A DNA stretch of 64,000 nt from Pseudomonas pisciculturae (lineage in GTDB: Bacteria > Pseudomonadota > Gammaproteobacteria > Pseudomonadales > Pseudomonadaceae), in NCBI RefSeq assembly GCF_015461805.1, contig NZ_JACVZE010000005.1, forward strand, positions 1 to 64,000, given 5' to 3'. Below are positions 10,810-19,618 of this stretch, piece after piece. Position 1 is the stretch's first letter. Every line of letters starts with the position of its first letter. A program made the position numbers and the translations under genes. A model generated the notes under the pieces. It worked only from the letters and a program-made list of their open reading frames with translations, made no database searches and was not told where the DNA came from.

Positions 10810-12468
10810 ATGTACGTATACGACGAATACGATCAGCGCATCATCGAGGACCGCGTCAAGCAGTTCCGTGATCAGACCCGACGCTACCTAGCAGGTGAAC
10901 TGAGCGAAGAAGAGTTCCGCCCTCTGCGCCTGCAAAATGGCCTTTATGTTCAGCGCTTTGCGCCGATGCTGCGGGTAGCCGTGCCTTACGGCCAACTGAC
11001 TTCGCGCCAGATGCGCATGATGGCCAAGATTGCCCGCGACTTCGACAAAGGCTACGCCCACATCAGTACCCGCCAGAACGTACAGTTCAACTGGCCGGCC
11101 CTGGAAGATGTGCCGGACATCCTGGCTGAGCTGGCGACCGTGCAGATGCACGCCATTCAGACCAGCGGTAACTGCCTGCGCAACGTGACCACCGACCAAT
11201 TCGCCGGCGTCGCCGCTGACGAACTGATCGACCCGCGCCCCTGGTGTGAAATCGTCCGTCAATGGACCACCTTCCACCCGGAATTCGCCTACCTGCCACG
11301 TAAGTTCAAGATCGCCATCAATGGCTCGACCTCGGACCGCGCGGCCATCGAAGTACACGATATCGGCCTGGAGCCGGTGTACAACGAAGCAGGCGAGCTG
11401 GGCTTCCGTGTACTGGTAGGTGGCGGTTTGGGCCGTACCCCGGTCGTCGGTGCGTTCATCAACGAGTTCCTGCCGTGGCAAGACCTGTTGAGCTACCTCG
11501 ATGCCATCCTGCGGGTCTACAACCGCTATGGCCGTCGTGACAACAAATACAAGGCCCGGATCAAGATCCTGGTCAAGGCGCTGACCCCTGAGGTGTTTGC
11601 CCAGAAAGTCGACGCCGAGATGGAACACCTGCGCGGTGGCCAAACCACCTTGACCGACGCCGAAGTGCATCGCGTCGCCAAGCACTTCGTCGACCCTGAG
11701 TACAAGGCCCTGAGCAATCAGGACGCCGAGATCGCAGCGCTTGATAAAGAGCACCCAGGTTTCGCCCGCTGGCGCGGCCGCAACACCCTGGCCCACAAGA
11801 AGCCAGGCTACGTGGCCGTGACCCTGTCGCTCAAACCGACCGGCGTTGCACCGGGCGACATCACCGACAAGCAGCTGGACGCCGTCTCTGACCTGGCCGA
11901 CCGCTACAGCTTCGGCCAGCTGCGCACGTCCCACGAGCAGAACATCATTCTGGCCGACGTTGAGCAGAGCCAACTGTTCACCCTGTGGGGCGAGCTGCGC
12001 GAAGGCGGTTTCGCCACGCCGAACATCGGCCTGCTGACCGACATCATCTGCTGCCCGGGCGGCGATTTCTGCTCCCTGGCCAACGCCAAGTCGATCCCGA
12101 TTGCCGAATCGATCCAACGTCGTTTCGACGACCTGGACTACCTGTTCGACATCGGCGAGCTGGACCTGAACATCTCCGGTTGCATGAACGCCTGTGGTCA
12201 CCACCACGTCGGCCACATCGGCATCCTGGGCGTGGACAAGAAAGGCGAAGAATTCTACCAAGTGTCCCTGGGTGGCAGCGCCAGCCGCGATGCGAGCCTG
12301 GGCAAGATCCTCGGCCCGTCCTTCGCCCAGGAAGCCATGCCCGAGGTGATCGGCAAGTTGATCGATGTGTACATCGAACAGCGCACCGAAGATGAGCGTT
12401 TCATCGACACCTACCAGCGCATCGGCATTGACCTGTTCAAGGAGCGCGTCTATGCAGCGAATCATTAA
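10810..12468 (+). CDS. cysI: Ferredoxin-type nitrite/sulfite reductase, siroheme [4Fe-4S]
   Basis: 552 residues from MYVYDEYDQ at 10810; the in-frame extension to 10723 runs through the leader repeat and is unlikely. Two sulfite/nitrite reductase ferredoxin-like half domains and two siroheme domains are visible. The cluster and siroheme cysteines are C415 and C421 (CPGGDFC) and C458 and C462 (CMNAC). It reduces sulfite to sulfide for cysteine synthesis. In pseudomonads this single-chain enzyme replaces the CysJI complex. The next gene, DUF934, overlaps it by 17 bases. Confidence 0.95.
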   Translation: MYVYDEYDQRIIEDRVKQFRDQTRRYLAGELSEEEFRPLRLQNGLYVQRFAPMLRVAVPYGQLTSRQMRMMAKIARDFDKGYAHISTRQNVQFNWPALEDVPDILAELATVQMHAIQTSGNCLRNVTTDQFAGVAADELIDPRPWCEIVRQWTTFHPEFAYLPRKFKIAINGSTSDRAAIEVHDIGLEPVYNEAGELGFRVLVGGGLGRTPVVGAFINEFLPWQDLLSYLDAILRVYNRYGRRDNKYKARIKILVKALTPEVFAQKVDAEMEHLRGGQTTLTDAEVHRVAKHFVDPEYKALSNQDAEIAALDKEHPGFARWRGRNTLAHKKPGYVAVTLSLKPTGVAPGDITDKQLDAVSDLADRYSFGQLRTSHEQNIILADVEQSQLFTLWGELREGGFATPNIGLLTDIICCPGGDFCSLANAKSIPIAESIQRRFDDLDYLFDIGELDLNISGCMNACGHHHVGHIGILGVDKKGEEFYQVSLGGSASRDASLGKILGPSFAQEAMPEVIGKLIDVYIEQRTEDERFIDTYQRIGIDLFKERVYAANH

Positions 12469-12946
12469 GAACAACGAAGTCCTCGACGAAACCTGGCACC
12501 TGCTGCCCAAGGACGCGAGCTTCGACGGCATCTCCAACTGCGACGACCTGATCGTGCCGTTGGCGCTGTGGCGCGAACATGGCCACGCCCTCAAGGCTCG
12601 CGATGGCGGCCTGGGTGTGTGGCTGGACGCCGATGAAGAAGCTGAAGAGATCGGTGATGACGTGGAGCACTTCCAGGTTATCGCGCTGAACTTCCCGGCC
12701 TTCACCGACGGTCGCAACTACTCCAACGCGCGCCTGCTGCGTGACCGCTACGGTTACAAGGGCGAGTTGCGGGCGATTGGCGATGTGCTGCGTGACCAGC
12801 TGTTCTACCTGCGTCGCTGTGGGTTCGATGCCTTCGCCTTGCGCGCCGACAAAGACCCGTACGAAGCGCTGGAAAGCCTCAAGGACTTCTCGGTGACGTA
12901 CCAGGCTGCAACGGATGAGCCGCTGCCGCTGTTTCGTCGTCGCTAA
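12452..12946 (+). CDS. DUF934 protein, sulfite reductase partner
   Basis: 164 residues. The start at 12452 (MQRIIKNNEV) lies inside the end of cysI, with AAGGAGCG just ahead. The LNFPAFTDGRNYSNARLLRDR block defines DUF934, a family almost always placed right after cysI or nitrite/sulfite reductases and presumed to act with them. The role is not established biochemically. A strong terminator follows. Confidence 0.88.
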   Translation: MQRIIKNNEVLDETWHLLPKDASFDGISNCDDLIVPLALWREHGHALKARDGGLGVWLDADEEAEEIGDDVEHFQVIALNFPAFTDGRNYSNARLLRDRYGYKGELRAIGDVLRDQLFYLRRCGFDAFALRADKDPYEALESLKDFSVTYQAATDEPLPLFRRR

Positions 12947-12957
12947 GTCTGCGTGAA

Positions 12958-12989
12958 TAAAAAAACCCTGGCCTGCCAGGGTTTTTTTA
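12958..12989 (+). terminator. Terminator after the cysI operon
   Basis: AAAAACCCTGGC and GCCAGGGTTTTTTT form a compact stem with a two-base loop and a T run. The A run on the opposite side could also serve the converging MerR gene, whose stop codon falls inside this hairpin. Confidence 0.9.
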
Positions 12990-13391
12990 TGGGTTGGTTT
13001 TGATCGACGCCAACACCTGCTTCTGCCCCATGCTGCACGGCACTCCTTCCGGCTGCGCCCGTACCGCTTCAATCACCCCCAGCAACTGCGCCTTGCTGTG
13101 GGCGAGCTGCGCCTGCATCTCTTCGATCTGCGCCACCTTGCGCTCCAACGCGTCGATCAGTTCCTCGCGCTTGTGCTCCCCCGGCGCAGGCATCAACGCC
13201 TTGAGCTCCTGCAAGGTGAAACCTGCCTGCTGCGCGCTCTGGATCAACTGCAAGGTCATCAGTGCTTCGGGCGCATAGCGTCGATAACCGTTGGCCTGAC
13301 GCCCGACCTGGCTGATCAGCCCCTCGGCCTCGTAAAACCGGATACGCGACGCCGCCAGCCCGCTCTGTTTTGCCAACTCACCAATATTCAT
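12987..13391 (-). CDS. MerR-family transcriptional regulator
   Basis: 134 residues with the MerR winged helix at 1-70 (MNIGELAKQSG, then IRFYEAEGL and NGYRRYAPEAL), followed by a long dimerising coiled coil (about 75-115) and a short tail with one cysteine (VPCSMGQ). It lacks the multi-cysteine metal loop of CueR or SoxR, so the inducer is unclear. It is divergent from the flavin oxidoreductase gene and overlaps a MerR-style promoter, so it most likely controls that gene. Confidence 0.88.
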   Translation of the reverse strand: MNIGELAKQSGLAASRIRFYEAEGLISQVGRQANGYRRYAPEALMTLQLIQSAQQAGFTLQELKALMPAPGEHKREELIDALERKVAQIEEMQAQLAHSKAQLLGVIEAVRAQPEGVPCSMGQKQVLASIKTNP

Positions 13392-13403
13392 CGCTGCGCC
13401 TGC

Positions 13404-13434
13404 TTGACATTAAAGTTAACTTTAAGCTTAGCCT
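13404..13434 (+). promoter_or_regulatory. MerR-type promoter with 16-base palindromic operator
   Basis: TTGACA (13404-13409) and TAGCCT (13429-13434) are separated by 19 bases, the over-long spacer typical of MerR-controlled promoters. The spacer contains the perfect palindrome TTAAAGTTAACTTTAA (13410-13425). The site lies between the divergent regulator and the flavin oxidoreductase gene, about 30 bases before the latter. Confidence 0.8.
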
Positions 13435-13462
13435 GACGCCTCCCCCGCTCAGGAGTCAACCC

Positions 13463-14695
13463 ATGTCACCCTTTGAAGCCTTGCAACTGCCCAATGGCCA
13501 AGTCATTTCCAACCGTGTCGCCAAGGCTGCGATGGAAGAGAACATGGCAGACATCCATCAGGCTCCGTCCCGAGAATTGAAGCAGTTGTACAAGGCCTGG
13601 GCAGAAGGCGCGCCTGGCTTACTGATCACCGGCAACGTGATGATTGACCGTCGTGCCATGACAGGCCCCGGCGGTGTGGCCCTCGAAGACGAACAGCATC
13701 TGGACAGTTTTCGCGAATGGGCGGACGTGGCCCGTGCCAACGGCGTGCATTTCTGGGTACAGCTCAGCCACCCAGGCCGCCAGACGCCGGCCAACCTGCG
13801 CCAGCAAGCCTTGGCGCCTTCCGCTGTCGCCCTCGACCTGGGCGGCTTCTCGAAGATGTTCGCCAAGCCCAAGGCCATGACCGAAGACGACATCCAGGAC
13901 GTGATCAGGCGCTTCGCCACCAGCGCCCAATTGGCCGAGAAAGCCGGGTTTACCGGCGTGCAGATCCATGGAGCCCATGGTTATCTGATCAGCCAATTCC
14001 TGTCGCCATTGAGCAATCAGCGCACCGACCGCTGGGGCGGCTCGCTGGAAAACCGTGCACGCTTGCTGCTGGAAGTGATCGCCGCCGTGCGGGCCAGCGT
14101 CAGCCCGTCATTCTGTGTAGGGCTCAAACTCAACTCGGCAGACTTCCAGCGCGGCGGCTTTGCCGAGGCGGATGCCCGTGCCGTGGTCGAGATGCTTAAC
14201 CCGCTGCCCATCGACCTGCTGGAATTGTCCGGCGGCAGCTACGAAGCACCGGCCATGCAGGGTGAAGCACGAGACGGCCGCACCCTGGCCCGCGAAGCGT
14301 ACTTCCTGGACATGGCCAAAGAACTCGCCAGCATCGCCAAGATGCCGGTGATGGTCACCGGTGGCATACGTCGCCTCCCCATCGTGCAACAGGTGCTCGA
14401 CAGCGGCATCGCCATGGCCGGCATCGCTACCGCCCTGACCCTGGAACCGCACCTGATCAAACACTGGCGCGAAGGCCGCGACCCCAACCCGCAACTCAAG
14501 CCCATCGACTGGAAGCGCAAACCCCTGGCCTCACTCGCCATCCTCGCCGTGGTGCGTTACCAGATGCACCGTTTGAGCCGTGGCCACTTACCCAAAGCCA
14601 AGGTCGCGCCGTGCATGGCCCTGGTACGTGACCAATGGTTCATTGCCCGGCGTACCCGCCAATACCGCGCCGCCATGACGCAATCTTCACAATAA
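13463..14695 (+). CDS. NADH:flavin oxidoreductase, old yellow enzyme family
   Basis: 410 residues starting at 13463 behind AGGAG. A TIM-barrel flavoprotein: substrate motif HPGRQ near residue 110, the diagnostic HGAHGYLISQFLSP near 170, then NQRTDRWGGSLENR, and a phosphate-binding end region (MVTGGIRR). It would reduce activated double bonds with NAD(P)H; the natural substrate is unknown. It is the likely target of the divergent MerR protein, which suggests induction by an electrophile or oxidant. Confidence 0.88.
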   Translation: MSPFEALQLPNGQVISNRVAKAAMEENMADIHQAPSRELKQLYKAWAEGAPGLLITGNVMIDRRAMTGPGGVALEDEQHLDSFREWADVARANGVHFWVQLSHPGRQTPANLRQQALAPSAVALDLGGFSKMFAKPKAMTEDDIQDVIRRFATSAQLAEKAGFTGVQIHGAHGYLISQFLSPLSNQRTDRWGGSLENRARLLLEVIAAVRASVSPSFCVGLKLNSADFQRGGFAEADARAVVEMLNPLPIDLLELSGGSYEAPAMQGEARDGRTLAREAYFLDMAKELASIAKMPVMVTGGIRRLPIVQQVLDSGIAMAGIATALTLEPHLIKHWREGRDPNPQLKPIDWKRKPLASLAILAVVRYQMHRLSRGHLPKAKVAPCMALVRDQWFIARRTRQYRAAMTQSSQ

Positions 14696-14772
14696 GGGCG
14701 GAGCATTCGCCATGATCGAAGTGTCCCCTATTGATCAGCAGTTTTTAACCTCACTGACGATTGGAGTTCTTC

Positions 14773-16497
14773 ATGGCGAAAATCAACCTGGCCCAACAGC
14801 TGGCGACCACCCTTGAACAGGCGGGCATCAAGCGCATCTGGGGCCTGACCGGCGACAGCCTCAACGGCCTGACCGACGCCTTGCGCACCATGGACAGCAT
14901 CGAGTGGATGCATGTGCGCCACGAGGAAGTCGCCGCCTTCGCCGCCGGTGCCGAAGCCGCTGCCACCGGGGAACTGACGGTGTGCGCCGGCAGTTGCGGG
15001 CCGGGCAACCTGCATTTGATCAATGGTCTGTTCGACTGCCATCGCAACCATGTGCCCGTGCTGGCGATTGCTGCGCAGATTCCCTCGACCGAAATCGGCC
15101 TGAATTACTTCCAGGAAACCCATCCCCAGGAACTGTTCAAGGAGTGCAGCCACTTTGTCGAACTGGTCACCAGCCCGGAGCAGATGCCGCACGTGCTGCA
15201 CCGCGCCATGCGCTCGGCGATCCTCAATCGCGGCGTGGCGGTGGTAGTGATTCCGGGGGATGTGTCACTGCTGGAAGTAGATGCCAAGCTCAAGCCCTGG
15301 CCCGTGCTCAACGCGCCGCGCACGTTGCCGGCGGAGCACGATTTGCAGCGCCTCACCGAGATCCTGGACGGCAGCCAGAAAGTGACCCTGCTGTGTGGCA
15401 GCGGTTGCGCGGGCGCCCATGACCAAGTGGTGGCCCTGGCCGATGCCTTGGGCGCGCCCGTGGTACACGCCTTGCGCGGCAAGGAACACGTGGAGTGGGA
15501 CAACCCGTTCGACGTGGGCATGACCGGCCTGATCGGCTTCAGCTCGGGGTACCACGCCATGCTCGACTGCGACACGTTGATCATGCTCGGCACTGACTTC
15601 CCTTACCGCCAGTTTTACCCCACCGATGCGCAGATCATCCAGGTCGACCGCGACCCACAAGCATTGGGCCGTCGCGCCACGCTGGACCTGGGCATTGCCG
15701 CCGACGTGAGTGAAACCATCGACGCCCTGCTGCCGCGCCTGACGCGCAAGACCGATCGCAGCTTTCTCGAGACCTCGCTCAAGCACTATGAGAAAGCCCG
15801 TCAGGGCCTGGATGACCTGGCGCAGCCCTCAAAGGCCAACCGGCCCATTCACCCGCAGTACGTGGCGCGGTTGCTCAGTGAGTTAGCGGACGATGACGCG
15901 ATCTTCACCGCCGATGTCGGCTCACCCACCGTCTGGGCGGCGCGCTACCTGAAGATGAATGGCAAGCGTCGGCTGATCGGCTCGTTCAACCACGGCTCGA
16001 TGGCCAACGCCATGCCCCAGGCCATCGGTGCGCAGGCGGCATTTCCCGGGCGGCAAGTGATCTCGATGTCTGGCGACGGTGGCTTTGCCATGCTGATGGG
16101 GGATTTCATCTCGCTGGCGCAGTTGAAACTGCCGGTGAAAGTCATCGTCTTCGATAACTCGTCACTGGGCTTCGTGGCCATGGAGATGAAAGCCGCAGGC
16201 TACCTGGACGCCGGCACCGAGCTGAAAAACCCCGACTTTGCGGCCATGTCCAACGCCATGGGCATCCTGGGAATTCGCGTGGAGCAATCCGAAGACCTGG
16301 AACCCGCCCTGCGCCGCGCCCTCGCCCATGACGGGCCGGTGTTGGTGGATGTGGTGACGGCGACTCAGGAACTGGTGATGCCGCCGACGATCAAGCTGGA
16401 GCAGGCCAAGGGGTTCAGCCTGTACATGCTCAAAGCGGTGATGAGTGGGCGTGGCGACGAGGTCATTGAGCTAGCACGGACTAACTGGTTGCGCTGA
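14773..16497 (+). CDS. poxB: Pyruvate oxidase (ubiquinone-linked), ThDP enzyme
   Basis: 574 residues, matching the 572 of E. coli PoxB. The ThDP activating glutamate is E51 ([14 protein letters not shown]), the FAD-binding middle domain is intact, and the ThDP/Mg motif begins GDGG at 434 and ends with VIVFDNS. The final 25 residues ([17 protein letters not shown]) match the lipid-binding tail that anchors PoxB to the membrane. It oxidises pyruvate to acetate and CO2, passing electrons to ubiquinone, usually late in growth. Start at 14773 follows TTGGAG. Confidence 0.88.
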   Translation: MAKINLAQQLATTLEQAGIKRIWGLTGDSLNGLTDALRTMDSIEWMHVRHEEVAAFAAGAEAAATGELTVCAGSCGPGNLHLINGLFDCHRNHVPVLAIAAQIPSTEIGLNYFQETHPQELFKECSHFVELVTSPEQMPHVLHRAMRSAILNRGVAVVVIPGDVSLLEVDAKLKPWPVLNAPRTLPAEHDLQRLTEILDGSQKVTLLCGSGCAGAHDQVVALADALGAPVVHALRGKEHVEWDNPFDVGMTGLIGFSSGYHAMLDCDTLIMLGTDFPYRQFYPTDAQIIQVDRDPQALGRRATLDLGIAADVSETIDALLPRLTRKTDRSFLETSLKHYEKARQGLDDLAQPSKANRPIHPQYVARLLSELADDDAIFTADVGSPTVWAARYLKMNGKRRLIGSFNHGSMANAMPQAIGAQAAFPGRQVISMSGDGGFAMLMGDFISLAQLKLPVKVIVFDNSSLGFVAMEMKAAGYLDAGTELKNPDFAAMSNAMGILGIRVEQSEDLEPALRRALAHDGPVLVDVVTATQELVMPPTIKLEQAKGFSLYMLKAVMSGRGDEVIELARTNWLR

Positions 16498-16501
16498 ACC
16501 C

Positions 16502-16595
16502 AATGTGAGAGCGGGCTTGCTCGCGAATGCGGTGTGTCAGTCGGTGTATATATCAACTGACAGATTGCATTCGCGAGCAAGCCCGCTCCCACATT
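16502..16595. repeat. REP doublet, GCGGGCTTGCTCGCGAA class
   Basis: Arms with the CGGGCTTGCTCGCGAA core, a different subclass from those at 3027 and 10350, about 45 bases apart, between convergent poxB and the flavin reductase gene. The left arm has one outer mismatch (GTGAGAG for GTGGGAG). Confidence 0.88.
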
Positions 16596-16612
16596 TTGAT
16601 CTCATTACCAAT

Positions 16613-17170
16613 TCAAGATTTCTGTTTGGCTACCCACTGGCCGTAGGCATCGATAAAGGCTTGCAAGAACGGCTTGGTCTTCTCCGACACCTTGCCGGCC
16701 TCATCAAACACACTCCCCGCCCCACCCAGGTAAGCCTCCGGCTGCTGCATGCACGGCACATCCAGAAACACCAATGACTGGCGCAGATGATGGTTGGCAC
16801 CAAAACCACCAATGGCACCCGGCGACACACTGATGATCGCCCCCGGCTTGCCGCTCCAGGCACTTTTGCCGTACGGGCGCGAACCCACGTCAATCGCGTT
16901 CTTCAAAGGTGCCGGTACAGAGCGGTTGTATTCAGGGGTCACGAACAGCACCGCGTCGGATGAACTCACCTGTTGACGGAAAGTACTGTAGGCTGCCGGC
17001 GGTGTTGCACCGTCGATGTCCTCGTTGTAGAGCGGCAAGTCGCCAATTTCGACAATGGTCAACTTGAGGTTGGCCGGGGCCAGTTCGGCCAATGCCAAGG
17101 CAACCTTGCGGTTGATCGACTCTTTTCTCAAGCTGCCAACCAGGACGGCAATCGTGTAGACCTTGCTCAT
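16613..17170 (-). CDS. NADPH-dependent FMN reductase (ChrR/YieF type)
   Basis: 185 residues, a flavodoxin-like fold. The FMN phosphate loop is GSLRKESINRKVA (12-24), TPEYNRSVPAPLKNAIDVGSR is the flavin-binding motif, and GGFGANHHLRQ follows. This is the family of soluble quinone/chromate reductases. It probably protects against quinone redox cycling, but the physiological substrate is not shown. Preceded by GGAG; transcribed alone. Confidence 0.88.
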   Translation of the reverse strand: MSKVYTIAVLVGSLRKESINRKVALALAELAPANLKLTIVEIGDLPLYNEDIDGATPPAAYSTFRQQVSSSDAVLFVTPEYNRSVPAPLKNAIDVGSRPYGKSAWSGKPGAIISVSPGAIGGFGANHHLRQSLVFLDVPCMQQPEAYLGGAGSVFDEAGKVSEKTKPFLQAFIDAYGQWVAKQKS

Positions 17171-17386
17171 GGAGGTTTTCCCGACGTCTGACTAAAGGAG
17201 CTAGTAGTTATAGAGTCTTCGCGACGGGTTAACCAGAAGGTTTTGAAAATCCTCCGAGCGTTTACGACGTAGGAATAATCTGTAAACACCAGCGAATAGT
17301 ATTTTTTTCACGTAGGTAAACTACCCCGCTCCATAACGGTCTACAGAACCGCAAATCGAGTGATTATCTCCAGAGGTTCTAAACAG

Positions 17387-17623
17387 ATGGCAGCAGTATT
17401 AGTCGGACAGTTTCATGCCAGAGACGCAGAAGGCCGCGTGTATTCGGTGCATGAGTTCCAGGAATCCAACCCGGCGCAAGGCGACCTGGCTGGCTCGGCG
17501 CCCACCACCACCTACAAGCTGGCCATTGGCGACCGTGTAGAAAAACTGGAAGGCGATGAGTTCAAGTTGATTCAATCGGGCACCATTCTCGTGCGCGAAT
17601 CGCAAACCGTCCTCGCGTCGTAA
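17387..17623 (+). CDS. Conserved hypothetical protein, 78 residues
   Basis: The start at 17387 is fixed by AGAGG ten bases ahead. A soluble protein with no membrane segment or signal peptide, predicted mostly beta (VLVGQFHARDAEGRVYSVHEFQ, then KLAIGDRVEKLEGDEFKLI). I recall similar short proteins in Pseudomonas genomes but know no function. It stands alone, divergent from the flavin reductase, behind a 216-base AT-richer spacer in which I could not assign a promoter with confidence. Confidence 0.7.
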   Translation: MAAVLVGQFHARDAEGRVYSVHEFQESNPAQGDLAGSAPTTTYKLAIGDRVEKLEGDEFKLIQSGTILVRESQTVLAS

Positions 17624-17684
17624 GATCCCGCCTATCGACCTGCTCAGTCCTGGCCATTGACGGCATTGACTGGGCTGGGCGTGA

Positions 17685-18029
17685 TCAAGGCCGATGCATC
17701 TGCGTAACTTCTATCGTCGACTCCCCTTCGACGCTTTTGAGCGTAACCATCAATTTTCCCCGCTCGCCTTCAACGGCGTACATCGAACGCGTATAGCCCG
17801 CTGCGTTATAGCCGGGATACGCCACCACCTGTTTGACCAATGCCATACCCACCACGGCGCCCACCTGTTCGTGCACCTGCTCCTGTGAGCGGATAAAAGC
17901 TTCGAGCGCGAGGTTTTGCGCTGAGGTATCGGTTTGATCGTTGAAGAGATAAGCAGCCGCGCACCCGACGGTCACCAGGACCAACAGTTGCTTGGCCGTT
18001 ACCCCGAGGAATATCGAGGGTAGAGGCAT
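17685..18029 (-). CDS. Hypothetical membrane-anchored protein, 114 residues
   Basis: One N-terminal membrane helix (about 10-28, TAKQLLVLVTVGCAAAYLF) followed by a soluble domain. The soluble part, with a G-rich turn and a final YAVEGERGKLMVTLKS strand pair, is faintly like the Coa1/Tim21-type small anchored domain, but that is only a resemblance. Convergent with the 78-residue gene. Function unknown. Confidence 0.6.
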   Translation of the reverse strand: MPLPSIFLGVTAKQLLVLVTVGCAAAYLFNDQTDTSAQNLALEAFIRSQEQVHEQVGAVVGMALVKQVVAYPGYNAAGYTRSMYAVEGERGKLMVTLKSVEGESTIEVTQMHRP

Positions 18030-18138
18030 ATGAGACCAGACCTGTTTTTGTTGTAGTTGCCGGTAGCCGGCTTTGGTCGTTGATGATCAGCGCAGCCATT
18101 CTATTGAATACACAGCGCGCTGCACATAGACTCCGGCG

Positions 18139-19032
18139 ATGCGTTTACGTCATATCGAAGTGATTCAGGCCATCTTGCAGACCGGACAGCCAGGCTTGGC
18201 CGCCGAATGGTTGCAACTCCCCGTGGGCGATGTGGATGCAGCGCTCAAAGAGGCCGAGCAACAACTGGGTTTCATGTTGTTTGCCAGCGTACGCGGGCGT
18301 TTGCAGGCCACCCGCGAAACCCTGGAGCTGCAAGCCGAAATCGCTCACGTGTATGAGGCGCTGGAACCCGTGCAGCGTCTGGCCAGCCGCCTCAAACACC
18401 ATCACGCCCCAACCCTGCGCGCGCTGTGCACCCCGCCCCTGGCCAATCAATTGCTGCCGCAGAGCATTGCCGTACTGCGTCGCCGCTTTCAGGACACACC
18501 GTGCAACCTGTCGAGCCAGCCGACGCGGGAGATCGTCAGGAGCCTGCTGCTGCACGAGGCCGAAGTGGGCCTTAGCCTGCATGACCCGGAGCATCCACAG
18601 ATACACAGCACCGTGCTGGCCCAGGGCAAGCTCCAGTTGCTGGCGCCCCATGGCTGGCTCAAGCCAAAGCAGAAGTACATTGCGCTGCAAGACCTGGCAG
18701 GCCAGTCGATGATCGGCCTCGAAGGCCACGACCCGCTGAGCCGCCTACTGGACGCCAAGCTGCAAGCCCTGCGCCCACTGCCGGTGATTCAAACCCGCGT
18801 GCAGACCTACCAGATGATGCGCAGCATGGTGGAAGCAGGAGAGGGCCTGGCGATTGTCGACCCGTTTACCGCGTTCGGCGCACGGGAAGCAGGGCTGGAT
18901 GTATGCCCGCTGTCGCCGCCGATCCTGGTCAGCCTGTATGCGCTGACCCTCAAGGACGGCGCGGCCTCGCCCGCGCTGAATGCGCTGCTGGAGATCGTCA
19001 CGCAAAAGGCCGGAAGCCTGTTGGCGAGCTAG
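18139..19032 (+). CDS. LysR-family transcriptional regulator
   Basis: 297 residues. The N-terminal winged helix is recognisable but drifted (MRLRHIEVIQAILQTGQPGLAAEWLQL), followed by a linker helix and a two-lobed effector domain (about 90-290) with VEAGEGLAIVDPFTA late in the chain, a common LysR feature. No adjacent divergent gene suggests a target, so its regulon is unknown. Its stop overlaps the stop of the convergent GNAT gene by four bases. Confidence 0.82.
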   Translation: MRLRHIEVIQAILQTGQPGLAAEWLQLPVGDVDAALKEAEQQLGFMLFASVRGRLQATRETLELQAEIAHVYEALEPVQRLASRLKHHHAPTLRALCTPPLANQLLPQSIAVLRRRFQDTPCNLSSQPTREIVRSLLLHEAEVGLSLHDPEHPQIHSTVLAQGKLQLLAPHGWLKPKQKYIALQDLAGQSMIGLEGHDPLSRLLDAKLQALRPLPVIQTRVQTYQMMRSMVEAGEGLAIVDPFTAFGAREAGLDVCPLSPPILVSLYALTLKDGAASPALNALLEIVTQKAGSLLAS

Positions 19033-19610
19033 ACCTTTTCGACCTCGGCCTTGAATAGCCGATACCAGAAAATCGCCACTTCGCGGGTCTGCGGGTCAAT
19101 GCCGCGATAACGCAGGTGGTCGATACCGCCCATCACATAACCGCAGCGCTCGTACAAGCGGCAGGCCCCGAGGTTGTTGTTCTGGGTTTCGAGCATCATC
19201 CCCGGCAGGCTTTTCTTACGGCTCCAGAACTGCGCCACATCCAACAACGCCTTGGCCACACCGTGGCGCCGCGCCGGCAAGGCCACCGCCAACTCATCGA
19301 CATGGGCAAAACCGTTCCAGTTGGTACTGACCACGATATGCCCCACCGGTTGATCATCCAGGTAGGCCATGAAGATCGCGCTGTCGGGTGCATCGCGAAA
19401 ACTGGCGAACTCTTCAGGGTCAATGCCATAACACTTACGGTACGGCACGATGCGCTCCACGGGCCATTGATCGACCCGCTTACCCATCTGCGGCTCACCA
19501 TAGGCGCTGACTTCAAAGCTGAAATCATTGCCCCACACGTAGGCGTCAAAGCCCTCGTCGGCGACCCGTACACTGAGCCCTGGATACTTCGGGTTCATTA
19601 CAGCTTGCAT
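19029..19610 (-). CDS. GNAT-family N-acetyltransferase
   Basis: 193 residues. I chose the ATG at 19610 because AAGGA lies at the right distance; three other in-frame ATGs are near. The acetyl-CoA binding core is visible (VDELAVALPARRHGVAKALLD), followed by ETQNNNLGACRLYERCGY, typical of the C-terminal GNAT half. It starts 9 bases after the ldcA stop, on the same strand, so the two are co-transcribed. That pairing suggests acetylation of a decarboxylation product such as cadaverine, but this is inference. Confidence 0.82.
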   Translation of the reverse strand: MQAVMNPKYPGLSVRVADEGFDAYVWGNDFSFEVSAYGEPQMGKRVDQWPVERIVPYRKCYGIDPEEFASFRDAPDSAIFMAYLDDQPVGHIVVSTNWNGFAHVDELAVALPARRHGVAKALLDVAQFWSRKKSLPGMMLETQNNNLGACRLYERCGYVMGGIDHLRYRGIDPQTREVAIFWYRLFKAEVEKV

Positions 19611-19618
19611 AACCATCC

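Noticed and set aside
17685..18029. Coa1/Tim21-like assembly factor
   Set aside because: Only a faint resemblance over a short strand pair; left as hypothetical.
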